Shown here: positions 17,679 to 26,377 of the stretch, one piece after another | Layout: every line of letters begins with the position of its first letter | Position numbering within the stretch: the stretch's first letter is position 1 | DNA from: Pseudolysinimonas kribbensis | Lineage (GTDB): Bacteria > Actinomycetota > Actinomycetes > Actinomycetales > Microbacteriaceae | DNA length: 64,000 bases | Assembly: GCF_030161895.1 (NCBI RefSeq) | Contig: NZ_BSVB01000001.1 | Coordinates: 2,294,001-2,358,000, forward strand | Direction of reading: 5' to 3' | Notes under the pieces: generated by a model | The model's database searches: none | What the model saw: only the letters and a program-made list of their open reading frames with translations | Told to the model about the DNA's origin: nothing | Made by a program: the position numbers and the translations under genes

Positions 17679-18122
17679 TCATCCGGTCGTCAGCCGCTCC
17701 AGCGCGCCGGTCTGGGAGAGCAGCGCGAACCGATCGGGCACGCCCCAGTGCTCTGCGATGAGGCCGTCGCGCACCCGCACCACATCGATCACCGTGATCT
17801 CGAACGGGCGGCCGCTCGGCGGACCCAGCAGCGGCCCCGTCTGGGTTCCGCGCCCGATCGCGCGCACCCAGGTCACGTCGTCGTGCTGGGCCCAATCCTC
17901 GATCGTGTAGGTCACGTCCGGGGCCATCTCGTGCACCTGCCTCGCGGCCAACCGGGCCCGTGCCACCGCCTCCGCGCCGACGGCCTGCATGCCGAACTGG
18001 TGCTCGACGAGGTCGGGCGAGCTCAGCTCCGCGATCACCTCCGTGCGACCGCCGGCGAACGCCTCCACCAGCACTCGTTCGACGAGGCGCACCGCCTCCG
18101 GGACATCCTCTCCTGCGTCCAT
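17679..18122 (-). CDS. SnoaL-like / ester-cyclase-family protein
   Basis: 147 residues from the ATG at 18122, chosen because GGGAG lies 7 bases upstream; an ATG at 18140 is the alternative. The cone-like NTF2-type fold is suggested by EAFAGGRTEVIAELSSPDLVEH, TYTIEDWAQHDDVTWVRAIG and VIDVVRVRDGLIAEHWGVPD, which is the SnoaL-like polyketide cyclase pattern. Substrate unknown. It is divergent from a TetR gene, with a tandem 20-bp repeat lying between the two starts. Confidence 0.8.
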   Translation of the reverse strand: MDAGEDVPEAVRLVERVLVEAFAGGRTEVIAELSSPDLVEHQFGMQAVGAEAVARARLAARQVHEMAPDVTYTIEDWAQHDDVTWVRAIGRGTQTGPLLGPPSGRPFEITVIDVVRVRDGLIAEHWGVPDRFALLSQTGALERLTTG

Positions 18123-18135
18123 CTTGCATCTCCCA

Positions 18136-18177
18136 TGCATTCACTGCACTGATACTGCATTCAACGCATTGATAGTG
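18136..18177. promoter_or_regulatory. Tandem 20-bp direct repeats, TetR operator candidate
   Basis: TGCATTCACTGCACTGATAC (18136-18155) is followed at once by TGCATTCAACGCATTGATAG (18156-18175). The units are two helical turns apart in register and occupy the whole gap between the SnoaL-like gene and tetR, reaching the -10 box of the latter. Confidence 0.65.
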
Positions 18178-18178
18178 T
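18173..18178 (+). promoter_or_regulatory. -10 box TAGTGT, leaderless promoter of tetR
   Basis: TAGTGT lies exactly 6 bases before the GTG start at 18185, with no ribosome site, so transcription should begin at the start codon. It overlaps the second 20-bp repeat, consistent with autoregulation. Confidence 0.55.
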
Positions 18179-18184
18179 CGCGCC

Positions 18185-18781
18185 GTGGGCTCCGATGTCA
18201 AGACCAGCTGGCGCGCGCAGCAGGCCGCCGCCACACGGGAACGCATCGCCGAGACGGCGAGAGCGCTGTTCGCCAGTTCCGGTTACGCGACGACGAGCAT
18301 CGACCGGATCGCGCAGGAGGCGGGAGTCGCCGTGCGCACGGTCTATGCGGCGTACGGCTCCAAGCGCGAGATCCTCTCCGAGATCTGCGAGGCGTGGCTG
18401 ACCCGCGCCGATGCTCGCGGGCGGGCCGCGGAGGTGCTGGAGCGGCCCGACGAGACGTCTCGCCTCCGCGGTGCGGTCGAGTGGCTCGTCGACCTGTACA
18501 CCGCCGATTTCGACGTGGTGCTGATCCTGGAGACCGCGGCCGACGAGAGCCCCGAGACGCAGGAGCTGCTCCGTGCGAAGCTCGCGGGCCGCGACCGGAT
18601 CATGAACGGCTTCATGCGCTCGCTGCGGCCCGCCCTGCGGGTGCCCCTGCCGGAGGCGCAGGCCGTGTACCGAGCGCTGGCGGCTCCTGGTGTCTACCGC
18701 GAGCTCGTCCTCCGCGCGGGATGGGACAGAACCCGCCTCATCGACTGGATCGAGGAGACCCTGCGCCGCAGCGTCCTCTAG
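18185..18781 (+). CDS. TetR/AcrR-family transcriptional regulator
   Basis: 198 residues. The N-terminal HTH is intact: ATRERIAETARALFASSGY, then TTSIDRIAQEAGVAVRTVYA and YGSKREIL. The C-terminal ligand domain is unclassified. Divergent from the SnoaL-like gene and 42 bases upstream of an MFS exporter; both are likely targets, which would make this an inducible efflux or detoxification unit. The inducer is unknown. Confidence 0.88.
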   Translation: MGSDVKTSWRAQQAAATRERIAETARALFASSGYATTSIDRIAQEAGVAVRTVYAAYGSKREILSEICEAWLTRADARGRAAEVLERPDETSRLRGAVEWLVDLYTADFDVVLILETAADESPETQELLRAKLAGRDRIMNGFMRSLRPALRVPLPEAQAVYRALAAPGVYRELVLRAGWDRTRLIDWIEETLRRSVL

Positions 18782-18823
18782 CCCGAGAATCGGCGGCCGG
18801 GAAGGTCATAGGCTGCACGCGAG

Positions 18824-20017
18824 ATGACCGAGCGGACCGCCCCCTTCCCGCTCTTCCGGCTCCTCCTGATCGCGGGCGCGATCTTCGTCAACAACACCAG
18901 CGAGTTCCTGCCCACCGGCCTCCTGCCCGACATCGCCCACGGGCTGCGGGTGTCGGAGTCGCAGGTCGGCCTCCTGGTCACGGTCTTCGCGGGCACCGTG
19001 GTCGTGACGACGGCGCCGCTCACGGCACTGACTCAGCGCTTCTCGCGCAAGTGGCTCATGGTCGTGACGCTGGGCGTCTTCTTCGTCGTCAACGTGCTGT
19101 GCGCGGTCGCCCCGAGCTACGAGTTCCTGCTGGCGGCGCGGGTGCTGGGCGGATTGGCGCACGGGCTGTTCTGGGCGGTGACCGCCCCGTACGCCGCGCG
19201 CCTCGTGCCGCGTCACCTGCTGTCGCGTGCGATCGCGGTCACCGGCTTCGGATCGTCGGCGGCCTTCGTGCTGGGCGTGCCGGTCGGCACCGCCCTCGGG
19301 CACGCGCTCGGCTGGCGGCTCGCGTTCTTCGTGACCGGCCTCGCCGTGCTCGCGTTCGCGCTGCTGGTCGTGTTCCTGCTGCCGCCGGTCTCGCATCTCG
19401 GCTCCCCCGTGACGGGGCCCATCGAGCTGGCGCCGCACCGCGACCGCACGATCATCGTCATCGTCATCGTGTGCGTGACGGTCGTGCTCATCGCCACCGG
19501 GCAGAACGTCTTCTACACCTACATCGCGCCCTGGATCGCCCAGGCGGCCGCGATGGGGACGGGTGCCGTCGCCCCGCTCCTGCTCGTGTTCGGCGTCGCC
19601 GGCGCGCTCGGCCTCGCCATCGCCGGCGCGCTCGGCGACCGCTTCCCGCGGGGCACGATCATCGGCCTGATCATCCTGCTCATCGCGTCGCTGACGCTCG
19701 CGGGCGTCCTGGCCGGCGTCTCCGACCCGGCGACCATCGCGGCGCTCATCGCGTGGAGCATCGGGTTCGGCGGCATCCCGGCGCTGCTGCAGGCGCGCAT
19801 GATGCACGGCACGTCGCAGCGGCTGCGCGACATCGGCTCCGCCTGGACCACGATCGCCTTCAACGTGTCGATCGGCGGCGGCGCGCTGCTCGGCGGCGTG
19901 CTGCTCGACGGGTTCGGGCTCGGCATCCTGCCGTTCGCCGAGGTCGCCTTCCTCGTCGCGGGGCTCGCGTTCCTCGTGGCGACCGACCGGGTGCGCATCG
20001 CGCGGCATCCCGGCTGA
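18824..20017 (+). CDS. MFS transporter, DHA1-type efflux family
   Basis: 397 residues with about 12 membrane helices. The start FVNNTSEFLPTGLLPDIA and LVTVFAGTVVVTTAPL, plus ARVLGGLAHGLFWAVTAPYAARL, match the AraJ/PbuE-like DHA1 exporters. It probably exports a small organic compound; the substrate cannot be read from sequence. A TAGGCT box lies 9 bases before the ATG, so a leaderless transcript independent of tetR is possible. Confidence 0.88.
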   Translation: MTERTAPFPLFRLLLIAGAIFVNNTSEFLPTGLLPDIAHGLRVSESQVGLLVTVFAGTVVVTTAPLTALTQRFSRKWLMVVTLGVFFVVNVLCAVAPSYEFLLAARVLGGLAHGLFWAVTAPYAARLVPRHLLSRAIAVTGFGSSAAFVLGVPVGTALGHALGWRLAFFVTGLAVLAFALLVVFLLPPVSHLGSPVTGPIELAPHRDRTIIVIVIVCVTVVLIATGQNVFYTYIAPWIAQAAAMGTGAVAPLLLVFGVAGALGLAIAGALGDRFPRGTIIGLIILLIASLTLAGVLAGVSDPATIAALIAWSIGFGGIPALLQARMMHGTSQRLRDIGSAWTTIAFNVSIGGGALLGGVLLDGFGLGILPFAEVAFLVAGLAFLVATDRVRIARHPG

Positions 20018-20035
20018 TCGCTAGACTCCGGGGCC

Positions 20036-21499
20036 ATGACGACGACCCAGGAAACTTCCAGCACCCGCGGGGCGTGGAACTCACCGGCCTCGAGACGATC
20101 GCCGAGAGCGAGCGGAAGGGTCGTCCCTCCGGGCTGTTCTGGCCGTGGTTCGCGGCCAACGTCTCGGTGTTGGCGATCAGCTACGGCTCGTTCGTGCTCG
20201 GCTTCGGGGTGAACTTCTGGCAGGCCAGCATCGTGAGCGTCGTCGGCCTGGCGATCTCGTTCCTGTTCTGCGGCTTCATCTCGCTCGCGGGCAAGCGCGG
20301 ATCGGCGCCCACGATGGTGCTCAGCCGCGCCGCCTTCGGCGTGAACGGCAACCGGCTGCCGTCGATCATCTCCTGGCTGCTCACGGTCGGGTGGGAGACG
20401 GTGCTGTGCGTGCTCTCGGTGCTCGCCACCTCGACGGTGATCGGTGAGCTCGGCGGCCCCAAGGACAGCGTCGTCATCAAGGTCGTCGCGCTGCTCGTCA
20501 TCGCCGCGATCATCGTGATCGCGGGCATCTACGGCTTCAACCTGATCATCAGGCTGCAGGTGATCATCACGATCGTGACGGGCATCGTCACGGTGATCTA
20601 CCTCATCCTCGTCATCCCGAAGATCGACTGGGCCGCGGTGTCGTCCCTGCCGGCCGGCGCCATCGGCCCGGTGATCGGCGCGTTCGTGCTCATGATGACC
20701 GGATTCGGGCTCGGCTGGATCAACGCCGCCGCCGACTACTCGCGCTACCTGCCGCGCTCGGCGCGTTCGGGCGGCGTCGTCGGCTGGACGACGTTCGGAG
20801 CGGCGATCGCGCCGGCGATCCTGGTGGTCTTCGGCGTGCTGCTCGCGGGGTCGTCCAAGAAGCTGAGCGACGCCATCGCGGGCGACCCGATCGGCGCGCT
20901 CACCTCGATCCTGCCGGTGTGGTTCCTCGTGCCGTTCGCGATCGTCGCGATCCTCGGGCTCATCGGGGGCGATCCTCGACATCTACTCGTCGGGCCTCGC
21001 GCTGCTGAGCGCCGGCCTCCGCCTGCCTCGGCCGATGGCGGCGGGCATCGACGGCATCATCATGATCGCGGGCGCCGCCATCGTCATCTTCGCGGCCAAG
21101 GACTTCGTCGGCCCGTTCCAGGGCTTCCTCATCACGCTCGGCGTGCCGATCGCGGCGTGGGGCGGCATCTTCCTCGCCGACATCCTGCTGCGCAGGCGCG
21201 ACTACGCCGACAAGGAGCTCTACACCTCGCGCGGCCGCTACGGCAGCGTGAACGGGACCGCGGTCATCCTGATCCTCGTCGGCACCGCGGTCGGCTGGGG
21301 CTTCGTCGTGGCGACCGCCTCCGTGTCGTGGCTGACCTGGCAGGGCTACTTCCTCGGGATCATCGGCGGCAAGGACGGCGCGTGGGCCTACGCCAACCTG
21401 GGCGTGCTGTTCGCGCTCGTGATCGGCTTCGTCGGCACGCTGATCTTCGGCCGGGCGCGCATCCGCCGGCAGGAGGCCGCGACCGCCGCGGAGAGCTGA
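20036..21499 (+). CDS. NCS1-family cytosine/purine permease (two frameshifts in this sequence)
   Basis: About 488 residues, 12 helices. It starts MTTTQETSSTRG at ATG 20036, then one lost G (G4 at 20069-20072) before GVELTGLETIAESERKG. Helical core NVSVLAISYGSFVLG, GFGLGWINAAADYSRYLP and DIYSSGLALLSAGLRLP are typical of cytosine permeases. At 20965-20969 the frame changes; restoring two bases to the G5 run gives the family pattern LIGGAILDIYSSG. First gene of a four-gene operon; it likely imports a nucleobase or nucleoside-like substrate for the enzymes downstream. Confidence 0.87.
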
Positions 21500-21500
21500 C

Positions 21501-22120
21501 ATGGCCGCCAGCGAACCGGAGGCCGAGACGGCCTCCGGGACTGGGGCCGCGGCGACGGTCAGAAATGACCGTCGCTCTGAAGCGAAGCCCGTCCTCGTCG
21601 CGATCGACATGCAGGCGATCTTCGAGCCCCCGAGCCCGTGGGGGCGCCGGACTACGCGACCGCGTCCGCCGGCATCCAGCGGCTGCTGCCCGCGTTCGGC
21701 GGCGACGCGATCTTCACGCGATTCGTCGCTCCCGAGCGGCCGCGCGGGGCGTGGGTGCCGTACTACGAGCAGTGGGCGTTCGCGCTCGTGCCCGACGACG
21801 ACCCGCTCTACGCGCTGAGCGAGCCGTTCCGCGACCTCGCGCCGCACCTCGAGACGCGGCCGACCTTCGGCAAGTGGGACGCCGCATTCGAGGCCGCGAT
21901 GGGCGGCTCGACCGAGATGGTGCTCACGGGGGTCTCGACCGACTGCTGCGTGATCTCGACGGCGCTCGCGGCCGCGGATGCCGGCGTGCACGTGCGCGTC
22001 GTCGCGGACGCGTGCGCCGGGATCAGCCCGGCCGACCACCAGCGCGCCCTCGACGCGATGGCGCTGTACGGCCCGCTCATCGAGATCACGAGCGTCGACG
22101 AGGTGCTGGCGGGGAAGTGA
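21501..22120 (+). CDS. Isochorismatase-family amidohydrolase with an R1 palindrome inside its N-terminus (frameshifted)
   Basis: The catalytic triad of the nicotinamidase/isochorismatase family is present: Asp in VLVAIDMQAIF, Lys in FGKWDAAF, Cys in GVSTDCCVISTA. The chemistry is probably hydrolysis of an amide or carbamoyl group. One lost G in the G5 run at 21640-21644 splits it; corrected it reads SPWGAPDYATA. The family core begins at KPVLVAIDMQ, yet the only start is the ATG at 21501, so about 28 extra residues (EAETASGTGAAATVRNDRR region) are encoded by the R1 repeat. It starts 1 base after the permease stop and overlaps the next gene by GTGA. Confidence 0.85.
21514..21583 (+). repeat. 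R1 palindromic element, copy 3 (inside coding sequence)
   Basis: Hairpin A: GGAGGCC-GAGAC-GGCCTCC (21518-21536). Hairpin B: GCGACGGTC-AGAAAT-GACCGTCGC (21552-21575). Flanked by AGCGAA at 21510-21515 and 21581-21586, a possible 6-bp target duplication. The same two-hairpin layout occurs at 39363-39440 and 43891-43963. Confidence 0.75.
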
Positions 22121-23100
22121 CCGGGAGCGCGCGGGCCCTCGCCGCCCTGCAGGGCCTGGCGATCGGCGACGCGCTCGGGATGCCGACCCAGCTGCTGTCG
22201 CCGGACGCGATCGTGGAGCGGTACGGCGCGATCGAGGGTTTCCGGGCGGCGGTGCACGATCATCCGATCGCGGCCGGGCTGCCGGCGGGCTCGGTGACCG
22301 ACGACACCGAGCAGGCGCTCCTGCTCGGCCGGCTGCTGCTGGAGACGGGCGGACGCGTGCCGGCCCGGGAGTGGGCCGACCGGCTGGCCGCATGGGAGGA
22401 CCGGATGCGGGCCCGCGGCTCGCTCGATCTGCTCGGCCCGTCGACGCGGGCGGCGATCGCGGCGATCCGCGCGGGTGCCGACCCGGCCGACGCGGGCCGC
22501 ACCGGCACGACGAACGGCGCCGCGATGCGCATCGCGCCGGTCGGCATCGCGACCGGATCGCGCGACCTCGCGGCGCTCGTCGACCTGGTCGCCGAGGCGT
22601 GCCGACCGACGCACGACACGGGCATCGCGATCGCGGGAGCCGCCGCCGTCGCGGCGGCGGTGAGCGCGGGGATCGACGGCGCCGACCGCGCCGCCGCGAC
22701 CGAGGTGGCGATCGCCGCCGCCGAGCTCGGCGAGCGGCGCGGGCACTGGATCGCGGGCGCCTCGGTGGCGGCCCGCATCGGCTGGGCGGTCGCGCTCACC
22801 GCGCATCCCGACGGGGCCGAGCGGCTGATCGCGCTGGTCGGCACGAGCCTTGCGACGCAGGAGTCGGTGCCGGCCGCGTTCGGCATCCTGGCGCTCGCCG
22901 GCGGTGACGGCTGGACGGCCTGCCTGGCGGCGGCCAACCACGGCGGCGACACCGACACGATCGGGGCGATGGCGGGCGCGATCGCCGGTGCGACCGGCTC
23001 GGCGTGGCCGGCGGGCGCCGTGCAGACCGTCACCACGGTGAACGAGCTCGACCTCGAGCCGCTCGTCGGCGGGCTGCTGGCGCTCCGGGCGGCCGCGTGA
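22117..23100 (+). CDS. ADP-ribosylglycohydrolase-family protein
   Basis: 327 residues from GTG 22117 (GTGA overlap with the previous stop). The DraG/ARH fold is clear: GLAIGDALGMPTQ, SVTDDTEQALLLG (metal Asp pair), [33 protein letters not shown] and ANHGGDTDTIGAMAGAIAG. The family cleaves N- or O-ribosyl bonds using two metal ions (Mg or Mn). Its place between a permease and a sugar kinase suggests action on a free ribosylated metabolite rather than on a modified protein; that is inference. Confidence 0.88.
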   Translation: MTGSARALAALQGLAIGDALGMPTQLLSPDAIVERYGAIEGFRAAVHDHPIAAGLPAGSVTDDTEQALLLGRLLLETGGRVPAREWADRLAAWEDRMRARGSLDLLGPSTRAAIAAIRAGADPADAGRTGTTNGAAMRIAPVGIATGSRDLAALVDLVAEACRPTHDTGIAIAGAAAVAAAVSAGIDGADRAAATEVAIAAAELGERRGHWIAGASVAARIGWAVALTAHPDGAERLIALVGTSLATQESVPAAFGILALAGGDGWTACLAAANHGGDTDTIGAMAGAIAGATGSAWPAGAVQTVTTVNELDLEPLVGGLLALRAAA

Positions 23101-23954
23101 CGCGCGTCGTCAGCGTCGGCAACGCCGTGGTCGATCTGCTGCTCGAGCTGCCCGAGCTGCCGCGCTCGGGGGCGGATGTCACGGCGACCTCGTCGCGGAC
23201 CGCGGTCGGCGGCAGCGCGACGACCCTCGTCGCGGCCCGGCGGCAGGGGGCCGCCGCGGCGTACGCCGGCGGCCACGGCACCGGCCCGTTCGGCGACCTC
23301 GTGCGCTCGGCGCTCGGGGCCGAGGGGATCGCCGTGCTCGCCGATCCGATCCGGGATCGCGATACCGGGTGGGACGTCGCGATCGTCGAACCGGGCGGCG
23401 AGCGCAGCTTCCTCACGACGGTCGGCGCCGAGGCGCTCGGCGATCCGCACGGCCTCGTACTCGGCGCCGGCGACCTGCTGCACGTCTCCGGGTACGCCCT
23501 CGCGCGCGAGCCGAGCGGGCCGGAGATCGCCGCCTGGATCGGGTCGGTGCCGCGCGAGGTGGTCGTGCTCGTCGACCCGGGCCCGCTCGCGTCGACGCTG
23601 CCCCGCGAGGTGTTGGCACCCGTCGTGGCACGCGCGGATTGGTGGAGCGCCAACACGGCCGAAGCCGACGCGATCCCGGCGGGCGGGTTCCGCGTGCTGA
23701 TCCGGCGCGGCGCCGGCGGCTGCACGGTCGACGGCGTCACCGTGCCGGGATTCGCGGTCGATGCGGTCGACACCAACGGCGCCGGCGATGTGCACGTCGG
23801 GGTGTTCCTCGCCGGGCTCGGCGCGGGGCTCGATGCCGTCGACGCGGCACGCCGGGCGAACGCGGCCGCCGCGATCGCCGTGACCCGGCGCGGTCCGGCC
23901 GGCGCCCCGACCCGGGCCGAGCTCGACGCGTTCCTCGCCGAGCGGGGGCCGTGA
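23097..23954 (+). CDS. PfkB-family sugar/nucleoside kinase
   Basis: 285 residues from GTG 23097 (GTGA overlap). N-terminal signature VSVGNAVVDLLLELPELPRSGADV and VGGSATTLVAARRQGA; C-terminal catalytic motif VDAVDTNGAGDVHVGVFLAGL with the catalytic Asp. It probably phosphorylates the ribose or nucleoside released by the ADP-ribosylglycohydrolase family enzyme encoded before it. Last gene of the coupled operon. Confidence 0.88.
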   Translation: MTRVVSVGNAVVDLLLELPELPRSGADVTATSSRTAVGGSATTLVAARRQGAAAAYAGGHGTGPFGDLVRSALGAEGIAVLADPIRDRDTGWDVAIVEPGGERSFLTTVGAEALGDPHGLVLGAGDLLHVSGYALAREPSGPEIAAWIGSVPREVVVLVDPGPLASTLPREVLAPVVARADWWSANTAEADAIPAGGFRVLIRRGAGGCTVDGVTVPGFAVDAVDTNGAGDVHVGVFLAGLGAGLDAVDAARRANAAAAIAVTRRGPAGAPTRAELDAFLAERGP

Positions 23955-24022
23955 CGAATGTCACGGGAGAGGCGTGACGGGCGGCCGAGGCATCCGGAGT
24001 CGTCGCGGATGAGGCTCGGAGC

Positions 24023-24979
24023 ATGCCGATCAAACTGCTGCGCTGGATCACCCTCGCCCTCCCCGCCGGTCTCATCGCCGAGTTCCTGCTCGGTGACCAG
24101 TACCTGAGCGGCGCTCCCGCGCCGGTCGTCGAGCAGGTCGTCGAGGTGCTGCTCTACACGCTGTTCTACGGGTCGGCCGCGATCACGATCCGCGAGGTCA
24201 CGCGGCGGCTGGGGCGCGGCTGGCCGACGATCCTGCTGCTCGGCCTCGCCTGGGGCGTGATCGAGGAGGGCCTGGTCACGCAGTCGCTGTTCGACCCGCA
24301 CTACCTCGGCGCGCACCTGCTCGAGCAGGGCTTCATCCCGCTGCTCGGCACCTCCGGTCCGTGGCTCGTGTTCGTGCTCATGCTGCAAATGGTGTGGAGC
24401 GTCGCGACCCCGATCGCGCTCGCGGAGGCGATCGCGACACCGGCGGACGGCGGGCCGCAACGCGCCTGGTTCGGCCGCTTCGGGCTCGTCCTGTTCCCGG
24501 TGCTGACCGCGCTCGCCGCTGTCGCCGTGTTCTTCGCGTCCGTGCCCGGGGTGCGCGGCTACGACCCCGACCCGCTCCGGCTGCTCGGCTCCGTCGTCGC
24601 GGTGGTGGTGCTCGTCGTCGTCGCGGTGCTGCTGCCCGAGCCCGGTGCGGCCCGCGACTCCGGTCGCGTCGTGCTGGGCATCGTGCTCTCGGCCGTGCTG
24701 CTGAGCGCGGCGCAGCTGGCGCGCGGGATCGGCGACCCGTGGCTCGCGGTCGGCGTCACCCTCCTCGCACTCGCGGCGCTCGCCGTGCTCATCGGCGCGC
24801 TGCGTCCGGCGCCGGTCGGTCTCGCCGCAGGGGCGGTGCTGACCTACGTCTGGGTCGGGATGCGCAACGCGATCCCCGCGGGACCGGTCGCGATCGCGGA
24901 GCAGTCGGTGCTCGTCCTGCTGGCCCTCGCCTTCACCGCGCTGGCCCTCGTGAGGCAGCGGCGCGGTTCAGTACACTGA
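24023..24979 (+). CDS. Multi-pass membrane protein, family not recognised
   Basis: 318 residues, about 8 to 9 hydrophobic helices. It carries a paired-glutamate motif in a helix ([16 protein letters not shown]) reminiscent of CPBP intramembrane proteases, but I do not see the rest of that family's motifs. Starts at ATG 24023. Its stop codon overlaps the -10 box of the glyA riboswitch promoter. No clear link to its neighbours. Confidence 0.7.
   Translation: MPIKLLRWITLALPAGLIAEFLLGDQYLSGAPAPVVEQVVEVLLYTLFYGSAAITIREVTRRLGRGWPTILLLGLAWGVIEEGLVTQSLFDPHYLGAHLLEQGFIPLLGTSGPWLVFVLMLQMVWSVATPIALAEAIATPADGGPQRAWFGRFGLVLFPVLTALAAVAVFFASVPGVRGYDPDPLRLLGSVVAVVVLVVVAVLLPEPGAARDSGRVVLGIVLSAVLLSAAQLARGIGDPWLAVGVTLLALAALAVLIGALRPAPVGLAAGAVLTYVWVGMRNAIPAGPVAIAEQSVLVLLALAFTALALVRQRRGSVH
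24972..24977 (+). promoter_or_regulatory. -10 box TACACT for the glyA-folD transcript
   Basis: TACACT lies within the last codons of the upstream gene and about 7 bases before the start of the ZTP aptamer, as expected for a promoter of the riboswitch leader. The -35 region is weak. Confidence 0.5.
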
Positions 24980-25060
24980 GCAGGGTCGCGACTGGCGTTC
25001 GGGTGGATCACCACCGGGGAGCGGCTCACACGGAACGCGGCCGTACGCCTGGGCCGCCGA
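24980..25060 (+). ncRNA. ZTP riboswitch (pfl motif)
   Basis: The conserved pfl-motif blocks are present in order: GGGTCGCGACTGGCG, then GGTGG...CCACC hairpin, GGGGAGCG, and CCGTACGCCTGGGC, which forms the pseudoknot-containing 3' domain. It senses the purine intermediate ZTP/ZMP and normally turns on one-carbon genes when folate is short. It lies 24 bases upstream of glyA, a classic target. Confidence 0.92.
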
Positions 25061-25083
25061 CATCCGACCGTGAGGAGCCCGAC

Positions 25084-26377
25084 ATGTCATCGTCCCGTTC
25101 GTTCCTGGCTCCGCTCGCGGAGGTCGATCCCGAGGTCGCGGAGGCGCTCGAGCTGGAACTCGGCCGCCAGCGCTCGACGCTCGAGATGATCGCGAGCGAA
25201 AACTTCGTGCCGCGCGCCGTGCTCGAGGCCGCCAGCTCCGTGCTCACGAACAAGTACGCGGAGGGTACCCCGGCCGCCGCTACTACGGCGGCTGCGAGTA
25301 CGTCGACATCGTCGAGAACCTCGCGATCGAGCGTGCCAAGAGCCTGTTCGGGGCGGCCTACGCCAACGTGCAGCCGCACTCGGGTGCGAGCGCGAACGCC
25401 GCGGTGCTGTCGGCGATCGCGGAGCCCGGCGACCGCATCCTGGGACTCGAGCTCGCGCACGGCGGCCACCTCACGCACGGCATGCGGCTCAACTTCTCGG
25501 GCAAGCTCTACGAGGCCCACGCCTACGGCGTGAACCCCGAGACGATGCGCATCGACATGGACGCGGTGCGGGATGCCGCCCTCGAGGTGAAGCCGAAGGT
25601 GATCATCGCCGGCTGGTCGGCCTACCCGCGCGAGCTCGACTTCGCGGCCTTCCGGGCGATCGCCGACGAGGTGGGCGCGACCCTCTGGGTCGACATGGCG
25701 CACTTCGCGGGGCTGGTGGCCGCGGGGCTGCACCCGAGCCCCGTGCCGCACGCGCACGTGACCTCGTCGACCGTGCACAAGACGATCGGCGGGCCGCGCT
25801 CCGGCTTCATCCTGAGCAACGAGGCGGACATCGCCAAGAAGCTCAACTCCAACGTCTTCCCGGGCCAGCAGGGCGGACCGCTCATGCACGTGATCGCGGC
25901 GAAGGCCGTGGCGTTCAAGCTCGCGGCGGACGCCGAGTTCGCCGACCGGCAGCGGCGCACCGTCTCGGGCGCGCAGCTGCTCGCCGAGCGCCTGACCACC
26001 GACGAGGCGAGGGCGGGCGGCCTCGACGTGCTGACCGGCGGCACCGACGTGCACCTCGTGCTCGCCGACCTGCGCACCTCGCCGCTGGACGGCAAGCAGG
26101 CCGAGGACCTGCTGCACGAGGTCGGGATCACCGTCAATCGCAACGCGGTCCCCTTCGACCCGCGCCCCCGATGGTCACGTCGGGTGTGCGCATCGGCACG
26201 CCCGCGCTCGCCACCCGCGGGTTCGGCGACGACGAGTTCCGCGAGGTCGCCGACATCATCGGCACGGCGCTGCACCCCTCCGAACCCGACATCCCGGCCC
26301 TGCGCGAGCGGGTGCGCGCCCTCGCCGACCGCTTCCCGCTCTACGAGGGCCTCGAGTCCCCGGGGACGTGGCGATGA
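25084..26377 (+). CDS. glyA: Serine hydroxymethyltransferase (two frameshifts in this sequence)
   Basis: PLP enzyme making glycine and 5,10-methylene-THF from serine. Motifs: [31 protein letters not shown], the PLP-lysine region [14 protein letters not shown], and [11 protein letters not shown]. One lost base at G3 25263-25265 turns [15 protein letters not shown] into another frame, and one at C5 26165-26169 breaks DPRPPMVTSG. Corrected length is about 431 residues, normal. GAGGAG precedes the ATG. Controlled by the ZTP riboswitch; overlaps folD by ATGA. Confidence 0.95.

Noticed and set aside
20960..20975. Programmed ribosomal frameshifting in the permease, mmpL, pstC and other genes
   Set aside because: Too many unrelated housekeeping genes are affected, the sites are plain G/C runs without slippery heptamers, and almost all need the same kind of correction. 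Sequencing error explains all of them.
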